The notes: a model not told the origin generated them from the sequence alone. Positions 1-12,655 are shown, counted from the stretch's first letter. The stretch is DNA of 64,000 nt from Pristionchus mayeri (GCA_036245805.1 BTRK01000006.1:47237257-47301256), one strand, 5' to 3'. A program made the numbers and translations.

Positions 1-3000
1 GTGCGCCAGATGTGGCGCACAATCGGCAAAAACGCGCTGTTTTCCTGCCAATTTGAAGAAATATCATCAGTTTGTTTGGGTGAAGTCTCTTGGTCTCAGT
101 AAAGAGGAGGCCTTGCGCGAACTAGAGGTGTTTCGTGAGAGAGTGGCAAATAAGGAGGACATTCGGTGGTGCGAAGCACATTTTGGAGCAGACGGCCTTC
201 CGATAGAGGTAGAATATAGTTGAACCGAGCCTATTTTCTAAATTCAATAATGTTCTTGAGGCTCCCGTTCCGTCAAGCGACGAGCTAGATACTGGGGTAA
301 CTGAGGTAGTAGCTGCCTTAGGGAAAACTACGACCGCTATCTCTCTCATAGAAACGGCGCCGGACTGACCTACCTTCTTCTTCATCTGCTGTAGTTCGCG
401 TGGATAGTGACGAGGGCGGAGGGACACTCGAAGGGAATGAGACACATGTGAGAACAAATGACACATTATTAGCATTTATCATAGAGGAAGTTTAACATTG
501 TGCTCAAAAATAGTATCCACATATTATTGTGATCACTATATTAGGGCGAAGACGTTTATGATGTGGGGGATGATGATCAACAGTCGCTGAACGAGCAGCC
601 AATTGACGGTGAAGGGAAGGTACACAATACATTTTGAAATCTTTATTATACTCAAAAAATATAACAATCGAAGTATGTATAAATACATGTCAATAGATAT
701 TTAACGAGTGAAGTGGAAATATAATGATGAGAAGGCAGTACTGGATGAGGGGTATAACAACCAGGCAACTCCAATTTAATCAAAACAATTTTCGGGAACT
801 TCTATTACTGGTTTTCACTGTCACAAATCGCACTATCCCTTGCGGGTCCAAGTTATCTCCGGGTTACGTTAGCCAATATGAGATCACCTACATCCTATTC
901 CTGTTCACACATCGGTGCATCGACCGGGAACCAAACCCGGGCCTCCTGCTTGGCAGGGATCCTGCCACTAGACCATCGATGCGAGTGCCTTTATGTGACA
1001 GGAATAGGATGTTGATGGTTCTGTACATGTGTTTTCGACGACGCCACTAAGAGGGAAGGGTAGGTCAAGGGCTGTATCAAAAGGAAGGAAAGATTGAGAA
1101 AAAACCACTAAAATATGTTCCGTGTTCTCTAGAACAGTTTCGGGCTAGTTTAAAGAATATGGTATCTTTCACATAATGATACCGCTCTGATAGTGATATG
1201 TTATTACCAGGCACCGAAATATTGGATTTGCCTGGTTGTCATGACTCCTCATCGAATACCAATTGTATGTCTAAACTAGAATCAGTATAGTACCTACTTA
1301 TCAATGCAATAAATTATCGAACGAAAAAAATCCAGACTCCCGATGCGACTCCTCTGTCGGTGTCGCAGCTTGTGATCGCCTCTCAAAGTTCTGCAATGGA
1401 TGGTGTAGTACCTCAGAGATTAATATCGACCATCTCAAGTGCTCCTACTGTAGAGAGAAAGGTTAGCTCTAGAATGGGGCAAACCAAAAAAAATATTGAA
1501 GGACTCCTCATTTCGTTTCTCACAAGTTTCCTATCAGAGCGAATCAGATACAGAAGAGGAGGAAGAAGAGGATACTACAGTGCACTCGTCATATTTTCTG
1601 ACTGCGAAACCCATGATTGACATGCTCTTTCGTAGATGCCAAGAGTGTGGTGCACTAATCGATCCGATAAGTGTGCAATGGAGGCAAAAGGCCAGCGCAC
1701 TATGGGTGACCTACTCGTGCACCGGATGCAAGAAGCACTTCCGATGGGACAGTCAGCCGAAAAGGGGCAGAGGGAAAAGTCGAGTTTATGAAATGAATCA
1801 GGCTCTGCCCGTTTCCGCTTTCATAACTGGCTTGCCGATCATGGTGATCTGTCAAGTTGTGGTTTCTTATCCAAAATGTTCTTATAGAGACTCATTGATC
1901 AATGTGATCTCCTCTCTATTGCGATCCCGAAGGAACGGTCTATGCGGGACACCATTCGTTTCTATGCCTGTATTTCGATCGATCGAGTGTACTTGAGATG
2001 GGAGAGACTAGCACGTGATCTCTCAAAAGATGTTGCACCGGTATTTTAGTCATCTCAGAATTTCATTGGAAATAACTCAAAATAGGAGGAAGGGATTGTT
2101 GTGGCACTCGATGGACAGTTTGCCCACCCTGGCTGGACATCCAATAACGGGAAAGTTACCGTATTCGATTGCGCCCTTGGCCTCGCCATCGCTGCAGTAT
2201 CCCTCTCCACGAAGGATGAGGAAATAGGTCATATTATAATTATGTAGTAAATGTTATCTAGAAAGTACAACTATAGGTGGAGTCTCATGTCGGATTGAAA
2301 CAGTAGGCTCGGAGAAGGCGCTGGTGGAACTAGTTGATGATGGCTTTAGCATCAGGTATAATTCAGATAATGCTCAACAAGGATTTAGAATAACATGTTG
2401 TATCCAAACTCCCTTCCTATCGTAATGTTTCCATACCGTAACCCATCTAACTACTGTAACCTATGCTTGTACGGTATGCTCTTCGCATACCGTAACTTCC
2501 TAGGCAACTTTGTTTTCAGCTACCAAAGTATATCGCTTCATTTAATCAGAGCCCGTGTCACCGACTCAAATGCGAGCGTGGACAAGCGCATCCGCGAGAA
2601 TCCTAAGCTAAAAGGAATCGAGTCAAAGAGGGACTTTTGGCACGCCCAAAAATCGCTCAGAAAGGCGTGGTAGGCTGTGAGTAAAAATTAACGTATTACC
2701 CATCTAAGTCCTGCACAGGGTATGAAGAGTTACCCTCGCTTCTCGGAATGGTACAAGTCGTTCTTTAATCATTTGTTCTACGTAAACAAGAGATTCCCCA
2801 ATCGCGAAGATCGACCACTCGCTCTAGAATACGTTCGTTCGTTCATCAAACACTGCACGGGACAGCATAGATGGCGAAAGGTGGACAAATGGCTAATTTG
2901 GTAGAGTATTATTGTGCTACCAGGGAGATGAGTTCAATCTGATCTCCACGTGTGATCACTCAATTGTGCCAGCATCGAAGAGGAGGAAGAAAGGGATGAA

Positions 3001-3752
3001 GGCAGACAAGAAAGCACCCCAGAAGACTTCTAAGCAACTGATTGAGGTATAATTTTAAATAATGATTTTTTTAGTTTTATGTTTACAATGAAAGGTGGAC
3101 TCGCCTGAGCACCAATTGATTCGGTCCCTACTATTCTCGCCCAACTTCGAGAAAGTCTTCCTCGATTCCTCTTCTGAATTTGGAACATCAATCTGTGAAT
3201 GTTATCATTCACTCTCCAACATGTACGCACCAAAAAGACTTTCCAGGTAAATTCTTGTTATTGATTTTATTAAAATATAAGCCGAAAATTTGTGTTACAT
3301 TCATAAAGCTTTTCTATGCTAGCTCGGCGCCCTACTACAATAAGAAGATGAAGTGTACAGTAATGCATCACAACTCACTGGTGTACGGCAGCATGCTGGG
3401 AGTGAGGACGGAGACCGGCAGCGTGCTTCTCTCCAAAAAGGGAAGAGTTGCGGAGACTGTGAAAAGAAAAATGAGCACAGGAGAACACCCATGGAGGAGA
3501 GAAGTACAGTACACTGACAATCGATGGTTCCAAATTTCTTTCTAGATTCTTGAGGAGAGTTGGGAGCTAAGGGAGGAATACGAGGATAAGCGATTCCTCA
3601 AGAGACTCGGAGCGCCTGATGATGATCATTTCGATCACCTCAAGGAGGTCTACGACCGGATGATGAGGGGAGAAGAAAGTGAGGAGGAATTCGAAATGAA
3701 TGAAGAAGAGGAGATGGATGAGTTGAGCGAAATTGATGAGGATTGGGAGTGA
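1..3752 (+). CDS. Kolobok-type DNA transposase gene, copy 1 (5' partial, intron-containing)
   Basis: The first visible exon (2-208) encodes a THAP-like zinc finger: CARCG near its start and WCEAHF near its end give a C2CH pattern. Later exons encode a four-cysteine finger (RRCQECGALI... CTGCKK, about 1630-1745), a block beginning ALDGQFAHPGW (about 2102-2220) that corresponds to the first catalytic Asp region of Kolobok transposases (DGxxDxPG), WHAQKSLRKAW (2638-2670), and a block similar to the 'LKDLxxLT...EVYHSL...PKR...HN' end (3080-3460). A last acidic exon ends at the TGA 3750-3752. Copy 2 at 26044 shares the same order of blocks. Canonical introns separate the blocks, which is unusual for a recently mobile element, so it may be an old or domesticated copy. 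Intactness of every exon was not established. The family call is from recalled motifs. Confidence 0.6.
891..1011. repeat. Small foldback element carrying a tRNA-Gly-like core
   Basis: CATCCTATTCCTGT at 891-904 is repeated in inverted form at 998-1011. Between them lies the tRNA-Gly-like sequence described separately. It sits in the first visible intron of the Kolobok-type gene. Confidence 0.65.
917..982 (-). pseudogene. tRNA-Gly-like sequence lacking its anticodon
   Basis: Read on the minus strand, the ends form a perfect 7-bp acceptor stem (GCATCGA with TCGATGC). A D-arm-like TGGTCTAGTGGCAGG and a T-arm with GGTTTGGTTCC in the B-box position are present. The anticodon arm is CCTGC-CAA-GCAGG, so the stem is intact but the usual 7-nt loop is cut to 3 nt, removing the anticodon. 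Total length is 66 nt, about 5 short. It cannot decode but may keep an internal RNA polymerase III promoter. Confidence 0.6.
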
Positions 3753-4058
3753 TAATTCTATGCTAGCACACTCCTAACACAACACTATCAGTCTAGAATG
3801 TATGCTTTCGTAAACAATTTTGTGATTTTCTCAAGTTCTTAACCGATAAAGTGGAAATATGTTTGCTTTCATGAACACACCTGACATAAGCATGAACCCC
3901 CCGTCGATTGATGAAGACGTTGAGCACCTGAGAAGGAAATTCTCACATCTCCCTAATGAATTAATGTTTTTTTTCATTTATTCAAATGGGTAATCAGAGC
4001 TAGTCCGTTTTGGTTTATTGCTAGTTATTGTTGTCTTCTCAAAGAGATGAGTTGGTAC

Positions 4059-5540
4059 CTGCATGTCAGTGATTCCGAATGCCTTGGCGATGGTCGCTTT
4101 CTCAGATGGCCACAGTGACTCACTCCTCGTGCCATGATTCCACTCAACGATTCATTATTCAGAAGAAGAAGCTTGAAACAAAAGTGATGTGCTCGGGAAG
4201 GGTATGGCTCCGTAAATCCGTGAACCCGCCTGGTGGGATTCCCGTTACCCCGGCGTACCCTGCATGGGAAGGGTACGGCATCCCCAGACGCACGTGAACC
4301 TTGCCTTGCCGGGTTGAAGTTATTCCCAAAACAAATAGATGGAAAGATAAGAATGAACCTGAATATGTTCTTCTGTCTCCTCGTGAGAACCAATCGAGAC
4401 GGTCGCTGCTTATTCGCCCTTAAATATATATGCTCCTCTTAGTTATTAGAAATTTCTGATGTCTCAACGCTAGCAGTGTATTCGATAATTGATCTGTGTT
4501 ATTTCCAATACAGTTGATATATGCCAATCACGAACCTGCGAGTCTTATTCGAGTAAGAAGCGACGATTTTCTGGACTCTTTCGCGGACAGTCTCTTCTAT
4601 CTTGATGGCGTCATCTTCCGGAATCTTCTCAGTGGGAGAACGGGAGTGTACTCGTGTCTAGAAGAAACGATCAGCATTAGTATTAAATTCCCCAAAGAAC
4701 TAATAACATATCAGAAACAGCTCAGATAAATATTTCAGCAGAGTTGTTATTTCTATTCCAACCAACAATTTCAACACATTAGCAAAGTAATTTATTGTTT
4801 GCCCATTCCCCTCACTCACCCGTCCTCTCCTCCATTGACTACATCGATTTCCTCTTCTCCATTCTCACTCATGTGCCAGTTCATCTCCTGCTCTCTGCAG
4901 AGGATGCAACAGAAGGGGAGGATGCACACCGAACCACTGCTGCAAATGAAAGGGATTCACTCTTCACGACAAGATTAGGATGAGCAAGTGAATTGTCTTC
5001 TAGCTGAACCAACCTCGATGTGCAGCATGGGATTGAAGAGAGTCATCTGCTGCATGTGCTGCATCGTCGCGAACTCATGCTGCTGCTGCAGCACCAACTC
5101 CGATAGATCTGCGAGCGTGCAGGATGATCTTGGCTAATCTTTGGAGGGACGAGTCTCTCGAAAGAATGTGGAGAGAATCAGAGAAGAACAATGGCTGACC
5201 GATCAATTGCTGTAATCCATCGGGAAGTTGAAGCAATGGAGGAAAAGGAGGAAGGACGGGGAAGAGAGTGGAGATGGGAGGGAGAAGGGAGAAGCCTCAA
5301 TTGGGGAGATTACCATAGATGAAATATTATTTAACGATTACTTGCAAAGAATACATTGCTTGTGAAGTTCTCATAATTCGAGTACTAGAAAGACCATCAG
5401 AAATGGCTATTCTTGGTTCGCTGACCTCTCTGATCTCCTTGGCCAATCGTCGTCGACGATCTCTCCTCGTGAGGAACGAAGACGTCGTTCTCCAACGAAA
5501 GCGAGGGGTCAGAGAGAGCCGGACTGAAGACATTGATTAA
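4059..5540 (-). pseudogene. Broken multi-exon gene with homeodomain-like end
   Basis: Several minus-strand blocks look like exons. About 5110-5020 reads DLSELVLQQQHEFATMQHMQ, a Gln-rich stretch. About 4905-4825 is acidic and ends GGEDG before GTGAGT. 4657-4536 lies between TCTAG and GTTCGT and contains EDDAIKIEETVRERVQKIV. A block ending at 4059 reads SLWPSEKATIAKAFGITDMQ, then GTACCA. That last block resembles homeodomain helix 2 to the start of helix 3 (…LAkxLxLtexQ), and the intron after Gln falls where many homeobox genes are split (residues 44/45). No WFQNRR-coding exon is seen down to the Kolobok copy ending at 3752, and reading phases between blocks could not all be reconciled. I read it as a truncated homeobox-like gene; the family call is tentative. 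Confidence 0.33.
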
Positions 5541-5559
5541 AACTAAAAGTACGATTTAT

Positions 5560-6455
5560 AAACATATGAAGTGAGGTTATTGTTTAAATTTGGCCTTTTT
5601 TTAAATTATTGATTTTTTAAAATGATAAAATATCAATTGAGGATCGTATACGAGCATCCCTACACTGACTCGGAGCTACATTACTGGAAAGGAGTTGTGT
5701 TCGAAAACTGTATCACCAGTATTGTAAGTGAGGTGAAAAATCCTAATTCCCCTAGTGTTGGCGAGAAAATTGCACCATTCCGAACAATTTCAAGTTGAGT
5801 CCTGATGACCTGGAGGTCCTGAAAAAATAATAAGGATACTTTTGACAAAACATAAGAACTTTCGCAGCAAATATTTGTACGTTTGAACCAATTGACAATA
5901 ACTAATTGGGTAAATCTTATAGGACAAGCTCGTGCCGATGGAAATTTCATAGCTTGTGGTTGATTTTTTAAACGTTTGTAAACTCACCCAAAAGAAGCAG
6001 TTTCGTAACTTTTAGTTCCAATCCTTTGATAAAATCGCTTTTGATTTCCTCGTCTATTGCGTTACTTCGCTCTCTCGCTTCTTGGTCTGCGCTCCTAAAT
6101 GCAAACAATGATATTTTAAACCATATGTTCAATAAACGTCGCTGAAGACACGAAAACCAACTCTATAACAACCATATAACTGTAAGAGATTGTTCAAGGG
6201 AACCATAGTAAATCTAACTATAGGTACAACTCACGTCGGCCATATTTTAGAGTTATTGAGACAATGCATTTGATGTCAGTGCGAAGGGAAGTGCTGACTC
6301 AGTTTTGGGTAGAGGGGGACTGAGACTTTGGTGGAGGCGTGAGCTTGAGGCACCTGCAAATTATAGGAAGGCTTTAGTGTGTAGCCAAGAGAGGAAGGGA
6401 GTGTGTGAGTCATACTCGAGCCGTTTTTCTCGCAAGTATTTTGTAGAGTTTCTGT
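5560..6455. other. Non-coding, AT-rich stretch
   Basis: I see no supported gene, RNA or repeat here. Only short chance open frames occur. Confidence 0.4.
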
Positions 6456-6459
6456 TCAT

Positions 6460-6536
6460 TTCGCATTGTGTCTCGACCGGTCGAGCGGCGAGAGAGTATT
6501 GGAAATGAAGAGACGATTATCCGAATAGCTCACTCG
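6460..6536. repeat. ~100-bp hairpin element, degraded copy
   Basis: The core TCTCGACCGGTCGAGCGGCG is flanked by TTCATTTC on the left and GAAATGAAGAGACG on the right. This matches the hairpin family best seen at 36497, 40670 and 54832. The outer arms are poorly preserved. Confidence 0.5.
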
Positions 6537-6892
6537 AGAAATCTGCAGTTGTTTGAGGAACTCAGAAACGCCCAATCACCTGTTCACCTGAACAGTGACT
6601 GCACGCTCATTGGAGTAATATGTCAAATAGGAAGTGATCGTCTCCTGTCTCCCTATACGCCCCCCCCCCCTTTCGTATCTCAATAATGAAGCACATATGT
6701 GGTATACAGAAAATAAAATAAAGTAATATGCCGCCAACACTCAGCATCGTTGAGAAGGTACTTTGAGATGTTCTGTATAATTGATACACAATAAATGAGA
6801 AGCTACTGCAAAATCATGCTTCTCACAGTATATCAAAATTCAATATTTGGAACGGGAAATGCGACCTTTTTTCAGTTTTATCTCACGTTAGA

Positions 6893-7010
6893 GACGAAGT
6901 GGTGTAGTGGTCTATGGCGCGCCCTCCCATTCCATCCCACCCGGGTTCGTTTCCCGGCCGTAGCAGTGTTCTCCTGCGAGCCCAGTCTCGAAGATTTTGT
7001 CCGGTAAATG
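6893..7010 (+). repeat. tRNA-derived SINE (head and core)
   Basis: GTGGTGTAGTGGTCTATGG resembles a tRNA A box, and CCGGGTTCGTTTCCC, about 30 nt later, resembles a B box. The following core TAGCAGTGTTCTCCTGCGAG is shared with repeats at 37644-37713 and 52659-52736. The TTTACC-type tail of those copies is not seen here. Confidence 0.55.
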
Positions 7011-7983
7011 TATCTCGAAATCACTCATCCAAGTACACAGAGAAGAGCACAGAGAGCTGAGACTGTCTCGAGATTTCCCCCCTTTGATGCACCGCTCTTC
7101 CAATGAATAGATAAGTGGGTTGGAACGGATTAGAAGGTGTTGGTTGACAAGGGCGCTTCTCCCCCGCTAATCTCCTCTCTCCCCACTCCCCCCGCAATGG
7201 CAACGCGATCCGCTTGTCTCTTTGAGCTTTGCCGCGACGAAAACATTAAACAAACACGTAATTACTGGGTGCTAGGAGCGATCGAGCATAACAGAAGCCG
7301 ATTGACCGGAAAGGTCTTCTCCCTTTTTGTGTGTTCTACTTGACACATGATCCGTTATTGGAGGGGGTTACTGTAAGAATGAGCCACTCCCCCCCCAACT
7401 CATTTTGTTATCGAAAATAACTTGGGCAGTTAGCGTCATACATCTCTAGAGTTCAAACTTCGGGTCACCGTCTCTTCATTTCGCTCTTTCCAGTTCTTAG
7501 TTACCGCCCGGGTCATTTGCATCTCGAGTGTGCTGGCACCTTTGCGCTGTGTATTGCGCAACAGTTTGCTACTCTCGGAATAATCTCCTTTACCGGCGAC
7601 TGTCCCCCCACTTAACCTGTGAGATAATGACGAGCCGAAAGGACCTGTGGGGAGAGGATTTTCGAGGCAAATTGTTGCCGCTAAATCTTCTCAAAATATG
7701 GAGGTTGCAAGCCCAATGAAAAATAATTTCGAAAGACCGTCCCATGTGAAATCACCTATCCGATTTCTTATCATGACAAGATAATAATCAAGGTATACTT
7801 CTGGAGAAGGAGGACGAGCAATGATCTTCTTGTCCTTGGAAATATCGCGCCTGATCAGAAACCTGATTGACAGATTGCGTAAGGTGCTCTGGACTCTCCA
7901 CTCCGTGAAGATATCATCGGCATGCGCAATACGACAAACAAGATGTGATTGTCATGACTGATTTCTGATTTTATAGAATGATG

Positions 7984-8130
7984 TTTATCTCGATATTAGG
8001 GTTCTCTTATTGGAAAATTTTTGCATAATTTTCAGATATGTTTCACGTGCACTATATACATGACTAATATGGAACATATCTGAAAATGATACAAAAATTT
8101 TCCAATAAGAGAACCCTACTCGACATATAT
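7984..8130. repeat. Foldback element
   Basis: The left arm (about 7985-8042), starting at TAGGGTTCTCTTATTGG, returns as a near-perfect inverted copy at 8073-8127. A short loop of about 30 nt separates the arms. Confidence 0.8.
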
Positions 8131-8726
8131 GCCTAATAGTTATCTTTTCATTAGACTTTCCATGACAGATGTGCTACATCTTAGCAAAAGCGAGATTTGT
8201 GTTACTCCCAATGCCTCCGAAGGACAGATGAACTTACGGAAGTTGTCAGCCTACCGCGCTCTATCAGGCGTTACGCCAGAATTGACGCAAGCTGGCAGCG
8301 ATTTAATTTTGAACACCTGCGCATTTTCCTAATTAGTATGTGTTGAGCGAGCGGATTTCCGTATTTGCCCTTCCCTCAATCCACTGCTCCCCATAGGGGG
8401 GAAGGGGCGGAGCCTAGAGCTACCAGCCGACGGGGAGGAGGGGAGTGGGTCAACCGCAGGTCATCCACATCCACTCATACCATAAGCTCAGCGCTAGCAC
8501 CAGTCGGTTGCCCCTCCCACCTCTCTCTTCTCTACTCAAGTTCCTGGACTTAGCTTCCCATAGCTTCCCAACTACTTGACATCATGGTAAGCCCCCTTGC
8601 GCAACTATAGATAGTCCTCGTCTTAACTCATTTCTCTGCCCTCCCTATACAGTATCCTCGCAATACGAAAAGCTCACGATAGTAGCCAGTTACTATGTCC
8701 CCGCGCTTTGAAAAGTTCACTACTGC

Positions 8727-10024
8727 ATGGCTACAGTATCTCTGCAATGCTCAACATTCACCCCCCAATTGCAGATGTTCACGATGTACGCCTCTCCCGA
8801 CAGCGGTTTCTCCAATCCTCTCTCCCTCCCCTCCTGCTCCACCTTCGACCCTCTCTCGTCGCCGACGTCTGCCTCCAGATTCCGACGTCGTCTCTCATTC
8901 GAATCGATCAACTTCCCGCCCACTAGGGAGGCAGCCACCCAGACGGAGCCCCAGTTGACAGGTACGTGCTAGAGTAGTGGCACCCACCATATGAGATTAT
9001 TGACCTTAGATGGTAAAGTTAAGGCCATAGAGTGCTTAGCAGTCCGAGAAACGATACCACAATCTCTTCATTCCATGCACTCAACTTAGTCGCCATACCG
9101 TAGTCGTCCTTAGAACGTTCGAGCCTTTACAGTGATTGACCTTAGATGGCAACAATTGAGAACAGTGTTTGCGCGACCGGAAGGATCAAAGGCTGTTTGT
9201 GTCAATCAGCTACTTGAGGATGTTCTCTATCGTATCGTTCTCGCGCATCCTATAGGGCTCTCGACTAAGATAGAACATTTAGCCGCATAGAGGGAAATCC
9301 TTCAACACGTCGACCCATTCTATTGTTATTCAATTTAATAATGTATCATTTTAACATGTTTACATTTTCAGCAGCCGACATCGCTCGGTGCCGTCGGGCC
9401 GGTCGCAAGCTGCGCGAAATGTGCGACGAGTTTGACGCTGCCTTCTTCCAACCTGCTCAATCCAACTCGAAATCCGAGGTAATTCAGCCGCTTTCCCATC
9501 AATTATTCTCACCTCCCTAATGCCCTCCTCCCCATTGCGCAATCATTCAAATTAGGCTGCCGCGCTTGACCCTCCACTCTCCTCCTCCTCATCCTACTAC
9601 CTTCTCTCCATAAGCTCTCCCTGTCCCCCACTCGATTATGCCACCGATTCTTTGTCAGTTACCGTAGTGAGATCCGCGCAATAGGCAAGTGCTTGAGGAG
9701 TCCTCGAGAGACAAAGATATAGTAGCCGCTCAAGGTCGGGGTTCCCACCCTCTCCCTGGAGAGGGATGGCTAGGATAGCACACTCATAAACGCCCCCAGC
9801 GCCTCCTTTCTTCTCCGTAATAACACCAATTATCCCCGACTTCTGGAAGATAATCACTCTTCCTGTCCTTTACCCAACATCTAACGCACATGATCATATT
9901 AAAATGCGAATTCAGCCTGTGCTTTTTGAATCACTCCTCATGTTGCCTTTTCCAGGAAGCAGTCTCCTCCTCCTCCACCTCTTATCCCTCAATGATCGCG
10001 AACTTCATCCGAAGCCTCTTCTAA
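8727..10024 (+). CDS. BH3-only cell-death activator, EGL-1/CED-13-like
   Basis: Exons 8727-8961, 9372-9478 and 9956-10024 join in phase to 136 codons plus TAA. Donors are GTACGT and GTAATT; acceptors are TTTTCAG and TTTCCAG. Exon 2 contains GRKLREMCDEFDAAFF, which fits the BH3 pattern hxxxh-small-D-x-h-D (L, M, C, D, F, D) and closely resembles the BH3 of nematode EGL-1 and CED-13. Such proteins bind the BCL-2 homologue CED-9 at mitochondria and release CED-4 to start apoptosis. The rest is Ser/Pro-rich and low in complexity, as usual outside BH3. The end, SMIANFIRSLF, is mildly hydrophobic. The start could instead be ATG 8775, directly after TTGCAG, which would suit a spliced-leader acceptor. 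No other recognised domain. Confidence 0.66.
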
Positions 10025-10029
10025 GAATT

Positions 10030-10970
10030 CTCCCTAAAGAAATCATTCCGTGTCATGCCAAAAAGACGATCTGAGATGTCAAACTTACGTGTATTGTAGC
10101 CCAGTATTGTCCAGGATAAATATGAATATTGATACTCCAACTATCTTGACATTCACGAGTACACCCTGCAGTTCGATTGAGCTCACAATTCAGGCGAGAA
10201 ACCGTTCAGTTGCTGCCTCTACTCAGGAATCGAGAAATGCTTCATTCCCGTTTTCCTGCTGAGGTTGTGCGATATGATCCTCCTCCAATCTGATCTGTCA
10301 CCAATCTCGGGGATAATAATCCACTTGCTGCATTGCTTGCTCAGCTCGCGTGAACGCACACCTAAGCAAATCTTGCGATCGTGACTCATTCTTCCTCTCC
10401 TCCTCCTCCTATCCTTCCTTCTCCTCTCTTCTCCTCTCCCCTTCCCTCTCCTCCTCTCCTCTCTTCCTCCAGAGTCAATGAGAAGCAATCCATCTTCCCT
10501 CTGAACAAACACTTGTATTTGCCCTCTCCATTCCCAGTGATATTCAGAACACGCCTCTTGAGACTACGGTACCAGTCCATCACCCCCCCCCCCATATTTA
10601 AAATCAATGAAAAGAAACCCTGATAAGACTACGGTATCCGATTCTCAGTTATCCCCCCCCCCTGTCTTAAGAATTTCCATCAACGGCAAAAACCCTCTTG
10701 ACACTATTCTATCTGCCTATAAATAATCCCTTCACATATCCTATCAATGGCACAGATTTCCTATCAATGGCAATAAAACCACTTCACACTGCGGTATGTC
10801 AGCCTATCAATCCCCTCAGATATCCTGTCAAATCTGGTACCAGCTGTATCCTGATCTACCAATAATCCCCTGATAACTGCCCTCTAATTAATGAGCTTCT
10901 AAATCGTGTCCAACAGCAAGTAATCGCTCCTTCCTGTCACCAGGTGTTCACCTAATTTCTCGAGACTATC
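10030..10970. other. Non-coding, pyrimidine-rich and repeat-poor
   Basis: This stretch follows the BH3-only gene. It holds CT-rich runs (10385-10470) and two C homopolymers (10579 and 10655 regions). No supported gene. Confidence 0.4.
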
Positions 10971-10976
10971 GGCCTC

Positions 10977-11055
10977 TGACTCTCTCTATATTGCGTGCTC
11001 TCTCGCCTTTGTCTGACCGGCGAGAGAGCGTGCACAACGAAGAGAGTCTCTGACT
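10977..11055. repeat. ~100-bp hairpin element
   Basis: GACTCTCTCTATATTGCGTGC pairs with GCACAACGAAGAGAGTC around a centre near GACCGGCGAG. The architecture is the same as the intronic hairpins at 36-56 kb, with a different outer sequence. Confidence 0.55.
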
Positions 11056-12469
11056 CTCCTCACTTTGCCTGCTCTCTAGCCTCTGTCTAGCCCGATGTCT
11101 GGATCCAGGGGTATATGATTGTGCTAATCAGGGCTTCTTCTAGTGGTGAGCTGGGAACGGGTCAGAAACAGCTGGGCATCTCTCATTCCTCTTCTTCCTT
11201 TCGTTATCGTGTCGTAATTCACTCCCGAGTCACTCGATATCTCGGACAATGGGAAGGAGGGGGGAAGGGGAGAGGAGGGAGAGACAATATTAGCACCTGC
11301 GTGCAACATATGACACGGCTGTTAGGCCCGTTTTGGTGAGGTAAACTAATGCCTATAACAGTTGGCTCTATTTCCCAAGATCTTCGTGCTTACTGGCTTC
11401 TTGTAATTCCTTGCGAGAATTTTGCCTCTCCAGTTATTTTTCGAAAACAACGTAATTGAGGAAATGTCTAAGGAACCTCAATTTGAAGCACCTGGTATCA
11501 CATCGGAATTTGCTTAGATCAAGAGATTTCGTAATGATTGGATAAGGTAGCTTCCGATTGGGATCATCCCTTATTCATGTTGCCCCTCCTTCTCACCGCT
11601 TTGTCTTCGCTCTAATGGAGAGATGTAATGAATCCATCACTGTCTCTCCCTCCCCCGCGGTGCTTTGACAGGATAAAAGACGACTTCCTAAGTCTCCATT
11701 AGCATGCCGACACTTGAAGAATAAATGGCTGAGTGAGCCTGACTCAAGCCTTTTCGGCACTCTCATCTTTTACCCATCAAGTGAGGGATCGAAGACAAGA
11801 TGAGGAAATTTATGGCTTGAAAGTAGAGAAGTGTTGTTTCGAAAAGTTGAACAGAACCACTTCTCTTTACCAAATTTATTGACAGTTTTAGTTGCGAAGG
11901 TGGATAGAATGAAGAGGGTGATATCGCTCCTTGAATTCTATGGAGTATTCTCAAAGAGCTACAGTAATCCTGAGACATCCTAACAGTAGTCTCTCCATCT
12001 AGGACGTAATTCGAGATCATAAATGGCGTCGGGGAGAAAGGCGCTTCCCTTTGGTCCGTTCCTCCTTGCTGATTGTTTCTCGCGCCCCCTCGGGGATAGT
12101 TTACGACCCGAAGAAAAGGAACCGCGCTCCTAACAACGTAATCTAATAACTGATGACAGACGGAGGAGAGAACGAAGATTACTGAGGGGCAACTGTGGAT
12201 TTTCCTATTTTATGCTTTGGCATGGATGAGGGAGACGACACTTAATGGTTGCGCAATGTTTGCGAATTCTTCACCCTTTTTTTACATCAGAATTGTCTCA
12301 AACTCTTGATGAACGTTTACGGCAAATATATTGAACTTAACACGAGTTTGTGAAAAATCCTGACGAAATGTTTCCTAATGGTTTCCATTGTATGTCATAA
12401 TTATAATGGATTGATCCTGAAAGATCGAGCCTCTCCCTCTCCCATCTTTGTCTCCTCTTTGAACAATAG

Positions 12470-12655
12470 GAGGGGCGAATTGAGCAACAACATATTATGC
12501 GCCAAGTAGTGCCAGATGATGATGAGGAAATGAAGAGGAAGAAGGGTGTGAATGCTCCAATTACGGGTACAACCCCACTCATGGAGATTCGAGCACCTGC
12601 AGGGAGGAAGGAGATGGAGAGAAAGGAGAGTATCTCTGAATTTAGTTCCATCTAG
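12470..12655 (+). CDS. Candidate terminal exon of an unrecognised gene
   Basis: An open frame of 61 codons plus TAG begins directly after an acceptor (GAACAATAG). It reads EGRIEQQHIMRQVVPDDDEE and continues with charged, coding-like residues (…RKEMERKESISEFSSI). I do not recognise a family. Possible upstream exons at about 11778-11880 and 11898-11985 could not be joined with confidence. Strand bias and composition suggest coding, but this is weak evidence. Confidence 0.3.
   Translation, partial: EGRIEQQHIMRQVVPDDDEEMKRKKGVNAPITGTTPLMEIRAPAGRKEMERKESISEFSSI

Noticed and set aside
891..1011. CRISPR-like or riboswitch-like fold
   Set aside because: The fold is explained by a tRNA-derived core in an inverted repeat. 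No spaced direct repeats exist, and the window is eukaryotic.
10219..10623. Open frames rich in Arg/Glu/Gly or Ser/Pro on both strands
   Set aside because: They come from a CT-rich low-complexity tract, not from coding sequence.
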